From Mesorhizobium sp. L-8-3 (GTDB taxonomy: Bacteria > Pseudomonadota > Alphaproteobacteria > Rhizobiales > Rhizobiaceae), in NCBI RefSeq assembly GCF_016756615.1, contig NZ_AP023262.1, positions 3,411,501-3,475,500 of the forward strand: a stretch of 64,000 nt of DNA. Reading direction: 5' to 3'. Positions 42,987-50,570 of the stretch are shown piece by piece. The notes under the pieces were generated by a model that did no database searches, was not told the DNA's origin, and worked only from the letters and a program-made list of their open reading frames with translations. A program made the position numbers and the translations under genes. The first letter of the stretch is position 1; each line of letters starts with the position of its first letter.

Positions 42987-43837
42987 TGGCCTTCGATCCG
43001 GAACGTCTGCGCAACTGGGATTTCGGCGAGCAGCGGCAAAGCTACGATGCGCGCGACGCGATCCTCTACGCCCTGGGCGTCGGCCTGCCCATCGCGCCTG
43101 GCGAGAGCCAGGATCTCGACTTCCTGCTCGAGGATCGGCTGCGCGTGCTGCCCGCCTTCGCTGTGACGCTCGCGACGCCGGGCATGTGGCCGAAGACCCC
43201 GGCGCTCGAGGTCGACTGGGTCAAGGTCCTGCATATGGCGCATGCGGCCCAGTTCCACAAGGCGCTGCCGGCCAAGGCGGATGTCGTAGGCCGTGCGGCG
43301 ATCACCGGGCTCTATGATCGCGGCGCCGAAAAGGGAGCCGTGTGCATCCTGCGGCGCCAGATCACGGACGCGGCCGACGGCACCCTCTACTGTACGATCG
43401 ACCAGACGGTGGCGTTGCGCGGCAATGGCGGATTTGGCGGCGAGCCGCTCCCCAAGGCGACGCGGCCGGAAATGCCAGCACGCGCGCCGGACCATGTTGA
43501 AGCCGTCGCGACCTCGCAGAGGGCCGCGCTGGTCTACAGGCTCTCTGGCGACTACAACCCGCTCCATGGCGACTATGACGTCGCGCGCAAGGCCGGCTAT
43601 GACCGGCCGATCCTGCACGGCCTGGCATCCTATGGCACGGTCTGCGCCGTCGTGCTCCGTGCGTTCTGCGGGGGAAACCCCGCGCTCATGAGATCACTCA
43701 GCCTGCGCTTCGCAGGCGTGGTGATGCCTGGCGACCGGCTGGACTTCTCCTGCTGGAAGGAAGGCAGCCAGATCCTGTTCGAGGCCAAGGTTGGCGAGCG
43801 CACCGTGCTCGACCAGGGCGTGGCCGAGATCGTCTGA
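42986..43837 (+). CDS. MaoC-family (R)-specific enoyl-CoA hydratase 2
   Basis: 283 residues, double hotdog. The hydratase-2 motif YRLSGDYNPLHGDYDVA (about residues 183-199) has the catalytic Asp and His, followed by GYDRPILHGLASYG. ATG overlaps the SDR stop (TGATG). Pairs with that SDR as a split MFE-2. The long N-terminal half contains the substrate-binding, non-catalytic hotdog, as in eukaryotic hydratase 2. Confidence 0.92.
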   Translation: MAFDPERLRNWDFGEQRQSYDARDAILYALGVGLPIAPGESQDLDFLLEDRLRVLPAFAVTLATPGMWPKTPALEVDWVKVLHMAHAAQFHKALPAKADVVGRAAITGLYDRGAEKGAVCILRRQITDAADGTLYCTIDQTVALRGNGGFGGEPLPKATRPEMPARAPDHVEAVATSQRAALVYRLSGDYNPLHGDYDVARKAGYDRPILHGLASYGTVCAVVLRAFCGGNPALMRSLSLRFAGVVMPGDRLDFSCWKEGSQILFEAKVGERTVLDQGVAEIV

Positions 43838-43857
43838 AACAGGCTTATGGGGCGCGC

Positions 43858-44697
43858 ATGAAGACATGGTTCGTCACCGGTGCGACACGCGGCCTTGGAC
43901 TGGAGACGGCGCGGGCGGCACTGGCGGCTGGCGACCAGGTCGTGGCGACGGGCCGTGATCTGCCCAGGCTGCGCGAAGCGCTTGTCGGTCACGACGACCG
44001 CCTGCTGTCGCTCGCCCTCGACGTGACCGATCAGGCTGATGTCGAGAGAGCGGTAGAATCTGCTGCCGCCCGTTTCGGCCGCATCGACGTGCTGGTCAAC
44101 AATGCCGGTTATGGCCAGCTCGGTGCGTTCGAAGAAACATCGGCCGAAGCCATCGAACGTCAGTTCGAGACGAATGTCTTCGGCGTCTTCCGGGTCACGC
44201 GCGCGGTGCTTCCGCCCATGCGCCGGCAGCGATCGGGTCACATCATCACCATCTCGTCCATGGTGGGTCTCGTCGGTGTCGACGGTGGTTCCGTCTATTG
44301 CGCGTCGAAATTCGCGGTGGCCGGATGGTCGGAAGCGCTCAGCCTCGAACTTGCGCGGTTCGGCATCCGCGCGACCTCGGTCCATCCGGGCTATTTCCGT
44401 ACCGACTTCCTCGATCGAAGCTCGATGCGCCTCGCCGACCTGTCGATCGACGACTACCGGGAAACGACGGAACGGTCGACCAGGCGGCGCGACTCGGTCA
44501 ATCGGCGGCAGGCAGGCGATCCGGCCGCCTTCGGGCGCGCCATGGTCAAACTCGCCAATGCCGAGGAGCCGCCAGTTCGTCTCGCTGCAGGGAGCGACGC
44601 AGTTCAGGTCATGGCCGACAAGGGCACTTCGCTTCTGGAAAGCGCGAAAGCCTGGCGTGATCTGTCGACCTCTACCGACTTCGCGGAAGGAGCCTGA
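43858..44697 (+). CDS. SDR family oxidoreductase
   Basis: 279 residues: VTGATRGLGLETARAAL, NNAGYGQLGAFEETSAEAIE, and catalytic SSMVGLVGVDGGSVYCASK. C-terminal HPGYFRTDFLDRSS is typical of the generic 'SDR oxidoreductase' group. Last gene of the eight-gene operon, 20 bases after the MaoC stop. Substrate unknown. Confidence 0.88.
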   Translation: MKTWFVTGATRGLGLETARAALAAGDQVVATGRDLPRLREALVGHDDRLLSLALDVTDQADVERAVESAAARFGRIDVLVNNAGYGQLGAFEETSAEAIERQFETNVFGVFRVTRAVLPPMRRQRSGHIITISSMVGLVGVDGGSVYCASKFAVAGWSEALSLELARFGIRATSVHPGYFRTDFLDRSSMRLADLSIDDYRETTERSTRRRDSVNRRQAGDPAAFGRAMVKLANAEEPPVRLAAGSDAVQVMADKGTSLLESAKAWRDLSTSTDFAEGA

Positions 44698-44704
44698 TCG
44701 TCGC

Positions 44705-45460
44705 TCAGGCGACCAGTCGAAAGCGAAGGCGGTCGATCTCGTCCGCGCTCAATCCGAGCCGAGCCTGGACATAGGATTCAGTATCGTCGAAATCCCGCTC
44801 GATCGTCGCGAACATGGCGGCGAGATAGTCCGGATCGGCGGCGATGACCGGCTCGATCAGACGGTCGGCATGCGTCACATATCCGAGTGCGCTGTTGTGA
44901 TTGCTGAAACGTTCGCGCAAGAGGTCGCGCACCGCGTTCGTCTTGAGATAGTCCTCCATGATGTCTGTACGAGAAACGCCGAGCAGATCGAGCAGCAGCG
45001 CCACACCCACGCCGGTGCGGTCCTTGCCGGCCGCACAATGGAGCGCGACGGGCTGTGGGCACTCGAGCACGGTGCGGAAATAGTGCGCATAGATCGCCGC
45101 AAACCTGTCCGGCAGGTCCACATAGATCGCCTTCATGACGGAAGCACAGGCCTCGGGGGTCGACTCTGCGTCTGCCAGAACGGCACGCAGGTCGCCGTGG
45201 CGGACATCGTGCGGTGTGGTCGCCACGCTGAAATCGGAAAGCGAAAGCAGCGGAGAGGGACGGCGTTTCTTCTCGGTGTCGCTGCGCAGGTCGAAGACCG
45301 TGGTGACGGCGAGGCTGCGCATGCCCGCAATTCCGCTCGCGCCGATGCCATGAAACTCCCCGCTGCGATAGAGCGACGCGGTCTTGAGCCTGCCGCCGCG
45401 GGCCGGATATGCGGCGACCGCGCGAAAGTTCAATGTGCCGTCGAGAGCCAGCTGATCCAT
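44705..45460 (-). CDS. Tyrosine-protein phosphatase-like protein
   Basis: 251 residues. The P-loop HCAAGKDRTGVGVALLLDLLG is the CX5R signature of dual-specificity/PtpB-like phosphatases; LDGTLNFRAV and LYRSGEFHGIG start the domain as in bacterial Y_phosphatase3 proteins. ATG preceded by AGGAGG was chosen; 40 upstream codons are read-through. It is an odd member of this metabolic block. It lies 44 bases after an SDR on the same strand, probably one transcript. It could act on a phosphorylated metabolite or protein; unknown. Confidence 0.87.
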   Translation of the reverse strand: MDQLALDGTLNFRAVAAYPARGGRLKTASLYRSGEFHGIGASGIAGMRSLAVTTVFDLRSDTEKKRRPSPLLSLSDFSVATTPHDVRHGDLRAVLADAESTPEACASVMKAIYVDLPDRFAAIYAHYFRTVLECPQPVALHCAAGKDRTGVGVALLLDLLGVSRTDIMEDYLKTNAVRDLLRERFSNHNSALGYVTHADRLIEPVIAADPDYLAAMFATIERDFDDTESYVQARLGLSADEIDRLRFRLVA

Positions 45461-45504
45461 ATTGCCTCCTGCCGCGTCGGGGGTATCGCAGTGGAGCGCC
45501 GCGA

Positions 45505-46266
45505 TCAATACACGGCTCGGCCGCCCGAAAGGTCGAATGTCACGCCGGTGTTGAAGCTGCAGGCGTCCGAGGAGAGCCACGCGACGAGCTCGGCCGCCTC
45601 CTCGGGCCGTCCCATGCGCTCCATGGGGATCTTCGCCAGCGAAGCGGCCATGGCGTCCGGCGCGCGTTCGACCGTATCGGCGACCAATGGCGTGTCGAAG
45701 ACGGTCGGGCAGATCGCATTGACCAGAACCCCTGTCTTGGCCAGTTCCTTGCCTAGCGACTTGGTGAGTCCGATCACGCCAGCCTTCGCGGCGACATAGC
45801 AGGCCATGAACGGATTGCCGTCCTTCCCGGCCTGGCTCGTCGTGTTGATGATGCGGCCCCAGCCCTGCGCGACCATGCCTGGCACGAAGGCGCGGCAGGT
45901 GTGGAAGACGCTGTCGAGGTTGATGGCGGTCGCCAACCGCCAGTCCTCATATGTCAGCTCCGCGAGGGGCGCGACGCGGGTGGAATGGCCGGCGCAGTTG
46001 AACAGGATATCGAGACCGCCCCAGCGGGCCAGGAGCGCCTTTGCTGCCGCGTCGACGGCGTCGCCCTTCGAAACGTCGACCGACGCGATATGGACTTCGC
46101 CCAGGGGTTCGAGCTCATCGCGGGCGCGCTGGAGCTTGGCCATGTCGCGACCCCACAGTTCCACCGACGCGCCCGAGTGGAGAAAAAGCTGCGCCGAGGC
46201 GTAGCCGATGCCGGAGCCCCCGCCGGTCACCAGGGCGCGTTTGCCCTTCAGATCGTAGATGTTCAT
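45505..46266 (-). CDS. SDR family oxidoreductase (classical)
   Basis: 253 residues: VTGGGSGIGYASAQLF, FNCAGHSTRVAP, catalytic NTTSQAGKDGNPFMACYVAAK and FDLSGGRAVY. A 3-hydroxyacyl-CoA-dehydrogenase-type SDR by general pattern. Its ATG overlaps the acyl-CoA dehydrogenase stop by 4 bases, so it probably acts one or two steps after that enzyme. Confidence 0.9.
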   Translation of the reverse strand: MNIYDLKGKRALVTGGGSGIGYASAQLFLHSGASVELWGRDMAKLQRARDELEPLGEVHIASVDVSKGDAVDAAAKALLARWGGLDILFNCAGHSTRVAPLAELTYEDWRLATAINLDSVFHTCRAFVPGMVAQGWGRIINTTSQAGKDGNPFMACYVAAKAGVIGLTKSLGKELAKTGVLVNAICPTVFDTPLVADTVERAPDAMAASLAKIPMERMGRPEEAAELVAWLSSDACSFNTGVTFDLSGGRAVY

Positions 46267-47408
46267 GCGAAATCCCTCCCGAGCATATGGCGCGCGACGA
46301 TGAGCTTCATGATCTGCGGCGTGCCGTCGGCGATGATCTGGCCGAGCACGTCGCGGTAACGCTGTTCGACGGAAAAGTCCTGCGTGTAGCCGTAGTGGCC
46401 ATGCAGCACGAGGCAGTCGCGGATGACGTCGGCGCAGAGGGTGGGGCCCTCGGCCTTGCACATCGCGGCTTCGGCGGTATGCGGCAGACCCTGGTCGCGG
46501 AGCCACAGCGTGCGGTAGCAGAGCCAGCGCAGCATCTCGAGCCTGGACCGTGCTTCCGCGAGCGGGAACGACACCCCCTGGTTCCTGGAGATAGGCTGGC
46601 CGAAAGCCCGCCGATCCTTCACATAAGCGACCGTTTCCTCCAGAGTCTGCTCGGCCGCGCCGAGACACATCAGCCCGATCAGCGCGCGTGTATAGTCGAA
46701 TGTCTGCATCACCTGGGTGAAGCCGGCATTCTCCGGCCCGATCATGTTGGCGGCGGGGATCCTGACATTGTCCAGGAAAAGCGAGCCGCGCACGATGCCC
46801 CTCGCGCCCATGTCCTCGTAAGGTGTCCTTGAAAGGCCGGGTGTGTCGAGAGGCAGGAGGAAGGCCGAGACGCCGGCGGCCTTCTTCTCCGGCGCGGTTT
46901 TGGCGAAGAGTATGCCGGCCGAGGCCGCCATCAGGAGTGTGACAGCCGACTTCTCGCCATTGACGACGTAGTCGTCGCCGTCGCGCTCGGCCCTCGTTCG
47001 GATGGATGCCGCATCGGACCCGCAATGCGGTTCGGTGAGCAGCACGCTGATCACCTTTTCGCCCGACGCCATCGGCCGCAGCCAGGTCTGGCAGAGTTCC
47101 GGCTTGGCGAAGCGGCTCAATATGTCGCCGGCAAAGCAGGAATTGAGGATGCCGTAGCAGACATTGAAGTCTCCCCTCGCGATCTGCTCTATGGCCAGTC
47201 CTGCCTCGAGATAGGAGAGGCCGGTGCCGCCGAGGTCTTCCGGCACGCGAAGCCCGAACACGCCCATGTCGCCGAGGCGCGGCCAGAGCGCGGCCGGAAA
47301 CTCACGCGCGCGGTCCCACCGGGTGTAGTGCGGAGCAAGTTCCACACGGGCAAAATCGGCGAGCGAGTGCCGCAGCAGCGCCTGTTCCTCCGTCAGTGCG
47401 AAATCCAT
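46263..47408 (-). CDS. Acyl-CoA dehydrogenase with Asp at the canonical Glu position
   Basis: 381 residues: SVLLTEPHCGSDAASIRTRAE, VNGEKSAVTLLMAASAGIL, FGQPISRNQGVSFPLAEARS, HGHYGYTQDFSVEQRYRDVLG and IIADGTPQIMKLIVAR. As in the 15.7-kb paralogue, Asp takes the place of the catalytic Glu. The ATG starting MDFALTEEQ was chosen for its GGGGGAGG; 23 upstream codons run through an operator-like motif. First gene of the minus-strand unit with SDR and phosphatase. Confidence 0.92.
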   Translation of the reverse strand: MDFALTEEQALLRHSLADFARVELAPHYTRWDRAREFPAALWPRLGDMGVFGLRVPEDLGGTGLSYLEAGLAIEQIARGDFNVCYGILNSCFAGDILSRFAKPELCQTWLRPMASGEKVISVLLTEPHCGSDAASIRTRAERDGDDYVVNGEKSAVTLLMAASAGILFAKTAPEKKAAGVSAFLLPLDTPGLSRTPYEDMGARGIVRGSLFLDNVRIPAANMIGPENAGFTQVMQTFDYTRALIGLMCLGAAEQTLEETVAYVKDRRAFGQPISRNQGVSFPLAEARSRLEMLRWLCYRTLWLRDQGLPHTAEAAMCKAEGPTLCADVIRDCLVLHGHYGYTQDFSVEQRYRDVLGQIIADGTPQIMKLIVARHMLGRDFA

Positions 47409-47427
47409 CCTCGCCTCCCCCTCGACA

Positions 47428-47445
47428 TAATGTGCGCAAGCGTAT
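47428..47445 (-). promoter_or_regulatory. Operator-like motif upstream of the 46.3-kb acyl-CoA dehydrogenase
   Basis: Minus strand ATACGCTTGCGCACATTA matches the best copy at 14 of 18 positions. Only 20 bases from the ATG, so binding would block transcription or initiation. Confidence 0.6.
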
Positions 47446-47515
47446 TGAATGCTAACGAATTGAGTTTTGAATGACAACGGGCTTGCCGAGGTGAGTTTGA
47501 CTCATGTAGCGTATG

Positions 47516-47533
47516 GTGTGGACGCGTACCATC
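47516..47533 (+). promoter_or_regulatory. Operator-like motif upstream of the 47.5-kb CoA ligase
   Basis: GTGTGGACGCGTACCATC, 12 of 18 positions. Just upstream is GTAGCGTATGGTGTG, whose reverse complement contains CCATACGCTAC, as in the flank of the 36.8-kb copy. It abuts the ribosome-binding site GAGGGAGG. Confidence 0.45.
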
Positions 47534-47543
47534 GAGGGAGGTC

Positions 47544-49190
47544 ATGATGGCGTTGGCTAGATCCAGTTCCAGTCGGACGGGTACGCTCGAAACGTCCTAC
47601 TGGCCGGCAACCGACGATCAGCCGTTGCGCCACGTCACTCTCGGCGACGCGTTGAGAGACGCGGCAGAAAAAGTGCCGGAAAGGCTGGCTTTGGTCGAGG
47701 GAAACCGGGATGTGGGCCGTAGCTGGACATATGAACAGCTGCTCGACGTCTCGCTGCGTACTGCGCGCGCATTGCTGGCTCGCTTCCGTCCCGGCGAGCG
47801 CGTGGGCTTCTGGGCGCCCAACGTCCCGGATTGGATACCTACGCTCTATGGCTGCGCCTTCGCGGGCATCACGCTGGTAACGGTGAACCCGGCTTACAAG
47901 CGCCGGGAGATGGAGTATGTGCTGTCGAAGTCCCGCGCGGCGGGGGTGGTCCATGCCGGCGCATACCGTGGCTTCGACATGGCTGCGGCGATCGCCGAGG
48001 CCGCGCCGAACCTGCCAGGCCTGCGTGAGGTCATCCCTGTGTCGGATGTCGAGGCCTTCCTCGACGAGGGCTCCCCGTCGGCCAGTCTGCCGCCGGTTTC
48101 GCCTGATGATCCGTCCGTCATCATGTTCACTTCAGGCACGACGGGCGCGCAGAAGGGCGTGATCTTCAACCATGTCGGCGTGGCCAACATGACCAACTTC
48201 ACTCAGCGGCGCGGTGGCCTCAAGGAAGGCGGAGTGTTCGTCAACCCGATGCCGATGTTCCATATCGGATCGCTCGGCCATGCCGGCATCGGCTCCGTGA
48301 TGCTGAACGCGACGCATGTCCTGATGCCGGAATGGGATGCGGAGAACTACATGGCGCAGGTGGAGCGCCATGGCGGGACCTTCTCCCTGCTCGTTTCCAC
48401 CATGATCGAGCAGCTTCTCGTGCATCCCGCGCGCTCGAGCTACGACCTTTCGACGCTGCGCAACCTGACCTCCGGCGCATCGGTCGTGGAAGCTCGACTC
48501 ATCCGCTCGACCAGGGAGCAGCTGGGAGCGACGATATCGAACATCTACGGCCAGACCGAAATGCAGGGCAGCGTCACGGGAACCTGTCCCGACGACTGTG
48601 AGGAGGACCTCGCCGCTACGATCGGCCGGCCCCTGCCGCATATGGAGGTGCGCATCGCCGATCCCGCGAGCGGCGCAACGGTCCCGCTCGGCGAGCAGGG
48701 CGAAATCCAGACGCGCGGCTACCAGAACATGATCGGCTATTTCGATATGCCGGACGAGACGGCGCGCGCCATCCTTCCGGACGGCTGGCTGCGTTCTGGG
48801 GATCTGGGATCGATGGACGAGCGCGGCTTTCTGAAGATCACGGGCCGTATCAAGGACATGATCATCCGCGGAGGGGAGAACATCTATCCGCGCGAGATCG
48901 AGCTTGTCCTTCTGGAGGAGAAGCGGCTTGCGGATGTCGCGGTGGTCGGCGTGCCGGATCCGCAGTGGGGAGAGCAGGTCGGCGCCGTGCTCCAGCCGAA
49001 GGACGCGTCGGACATTCCCGATATCGGCGAACTCTTTGCCCGGTGCCGGAGCGAACTCGCACACTACAAGGCGCCGAGGCTGTGGTTCGTGATGGAGAAC
49101 CTGCCGCGGACTGAAACGGGCAAGCTCCAGAAATTCAAACTGGTCGATGCGATATGTGCAGGGGCACTCTTGCCTTATGCGCGGACCTGA
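47544..49190 (+). CDS. Acyl-CoA ligase, AMP-forming
   Basis: 548 residues: MFTSGTTGAQKGVIFNH P-loop, NIYGQTEMQGS, WLRSGDLGSMDERGFLKITGRIKDMIIRGGENIYPREIE and TETGKLQKFKL with the catalytic Lys. Of the FadD/aryl acid type and similar throughout to the ligase at 53.8 kb (both have NPMPMFHIG or NSMPMFHIGG). Just upstream of the BcrC/BcrB-like pair, so it may make the thioester that enzyme acts on. Two adjacent ATG codons; GAGGGAGG upstream. Confidence 0.93.
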   Translation: MMALARSSSSRTGTLETSYWPATDDQPLRHVTLGDALRDAAEKVPERLALVEGNRDVGRSWTYEQLLDVSLRTARALLARFRPGERVGFWAPNVPDWIPTLYGCAFAGITLVTVNPAYKRREMEYVLSKSRAAGVVHAGAYRGFDMAAAIAEAAPNLPGLREVIPVSDVEAFLDEGSPSASLPPVSPDDPSVIMFTSGTTGAQKGVIFNHVGVANMTNFTQRRGGLKEGGVFVNPMPMFHIGSLGHAGIGSVMLNATHVLMPEWDAENYMAQVERHGGTFSLLVSTMIEQLLVHPARSSYDLSTLRNLTSGASVVEARLIRSTREQLGATISNIYGQTEMQGSVTGTCPDDCEEDLAATIGRPLPHMEVRIADPASGATVPLGEQGEIQTRGYQNMIGYFDMPDETARAILPDGWLRSGDLGSMDERGFLKITGRIKDMIIRGGENIYPREIELVLLEEKRLADVAVVGVPDPQWGEQVGAVLQPKDASDIPDIGELFARCRSELAHYKAPRLWFVMENLPRTETGKLQKFKLVDAICAGALLPYART

Positions 49191-49300
49191 TTGGGGATCA
49201 TCAGTAAGCTAAACTCACCATCGATTTTATTGAGCGCCAAATTGTTAGTTGAAAATTGAGGAAAATAGCCATTTTCAGGCCAGTCGTCATGTGGTAATTG

Positions 49301-49325
49301 TAGCTTAGTAAGCTAGCGGACGAAA
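49301..49325 (+). promoter_or_regulatory. Palindrome and operator-like motif upstream of the BcrC-like gene
   Basis: TAGCTTAGTAAGCTA (49301-49315) is a perfect 7+1+7 inverted repeat, and GTAAGCTAGCGGACGAAA (49308-49325) overlaps it and matches the motif at 12 of 18 positions. About 15 bases from the GTG start, so it overlaps the 5' leader. A weaker relative, GTAAGCTAAACTCACC, lies at 49204-49219. Confidence 0.5.
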
Positions 49326-49339
49326 CGTGGAGAAGCGTC

Positions 49340-50497
49340 GTGAAGCAAGCCATCGACCGAATGAGGCAAGTGGTCGAAGCTCCGATGGAGTACGCTGCGG
49401 AGTGGAAAGCCAAAGTCGGCCGTCAGGTCGTCGGGCTGCTCCCGATGCATTTCCCTGGAGAACTGGCGCATGCGGCCGGCTGTCTTCCCGTCGTGCTGCA
49501 GGATGACGCGGAGCCGATCACCGTCGGCCAGTCGAACGTCTTCAATTTCTACTGCGGCTTCAATCGCTCGATCATCGACCAGACGATGCGCGGGCGCTTC
49601 GACGGCCTCGATGCCATCATGTTCGGCGACCACTGCGTCCAACTGCTCGGCACCGCCGACGTGATCCGGGCGGAAAAGCCGGATCTGCCGATCCTCTTCA
49701 ACCAGTTGTGCACGACCTTGGACGCGAACTGGGCGTATCGCGAGACCCTCGGCACCTTTGCTCAGCTGTGGAAGGAACTGGAGACGCTGACGGGCCGGGA
49801 AGTGACGGCCGATGCCGTGCGATCGTCGATCAGGCTCTTCAATCGCAATCGCACGCAGATGCGCTCGCTCTACCGGATGCGGCGCGACGGCGAGATCGCG
49901 ATCTCCGGGCGCGACATGCAGGCGGTGGTGAAGTCGTCGATGACGATGGACCGTGAGGAGCATGTCGACCTCATGGATCAGCTTCTGGCGGGTGCTCCGC
50001 GTGTTGGAGCGGGGAGTGCCGATGTTCCGGTCTATCTTTCCGGACACATGTGCCACGCGCCCAAGCCTGAGATCATGGATATGATCGAAGAGAGCGGAGC
50101 GCGCGTCGTCAATGACGATCTCTTCGTCGGCTGGCGCTTCATCCATGCCGACATGGACGAAACCGTCCCGCCGCTGGACGGGATGGCGCGCTGGTACATC
50201 GAGAAGAACCGGCGTCTGCCCTGTCCGACCCGCGTCATCAAGGGCATGGACTGGGAGGACTACCTTCTCGGCGACGTCGAACGCTCCGGCGCGCAGGGAC
50301 TTGTCATCCTCATGGTCAAGTTCTGCGAGCCGCACATGTATTTCTACCCCGAGATCAAGGAAGCCTTCGAGGCGCGCGGGATCCCGCATCTGCTCATCGA
50401 GACGGAGCACGAAGAGATGCCGCTGGAAGCCCTGAAGACAAGGGTCGAGACCTTCGTTGAAATCGCCAAGCGTCGCGCCGCAAGCAAGGCCGCCTAA
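49340..50497 (+). CDS. 2-hydroxyacyl-CoA dehydratase/benzoyl-CoA reductase subunit (BcrC/HgdB-like)
   Basis: 385 residues of the HgdB/BcrC/BadD family. Candidate [4Fe-4S] ligands are Cys48 (HAAGCLPV), Cys99 (FGDHCVQLL) and Cys329 (VKFCEPHMYFYPEI), in the family positions; Cys72 and Cys124 are extra. The tail HLLIETEHEEMPLEALKTRVETF is the family C-terminus. With the next gene it forms the catalytic heterodimer of an ATP-driven radical enzyme that either dehydrates a 2-hydroxyacyl-CoA or reduces an aromatic acyl-CoA; sequence alone does not decide. GTG start with GGAG upstream. A paralogous gene is cut by the right edge. Confidence 0.9.
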   Translation: MKQAIDRMRQVVEAPMEYAAEWKAKVGRQVVGLLPMHFPGELAHAAGCLPVVLQDDAEPITVGQSNVFNFYCGFNRSIIDQTMRGRFDGLDAIMFGDHCVQLLGTADVIRAEKPDLPILFNQLCTTLDANWAYRETLGTFAQLWKELETLTGREVTADAVRSSIRLFNRNRTQMRSLYRMRRDGEIAISGRDMQAVVKSSMTMDREEHVDLMDQLLAGAPRVGAGSADVPVYLSGHMCHAPKPEIMDMIEESGARVVNDDLFVGWRFIHADMDETVPPLDGMARWYIEKNRRLPCPTRVIKGMDWEDYLLGDVERSGAQGLVILMVKFCEPHMYFYPEIKEAFEARGIPHLLIETEHEEMPLEALKTRVETFVEIAKRRAASKAA

Positions 50498-50560
50498 CTC
50501 TTTGTTTTTACGCAATTCCGGACGCAAAACCGCTGCGCACTTTTGCTGGAACTGCTTTAG
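50495..50560. repeat. Dispersed intergenic repeat, family 1, copy B, inside the subunit operon
   Basis: TAACTCTTTGTTTTTACGC through CGCTGCGCACTTTTGCTGG to ACTGCTTTAG; nearly the same as the element at 7858. Its first three bases are the TAA stop of the BcrC-like gene, and its end merges with the AGGAGG site of the BcrB-like gene. It can form the hairpin GCAATTCC/GGAA(C)TGC. Confidence 0.8.
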
Positions 50561-50570
50561 GAGGACCATC

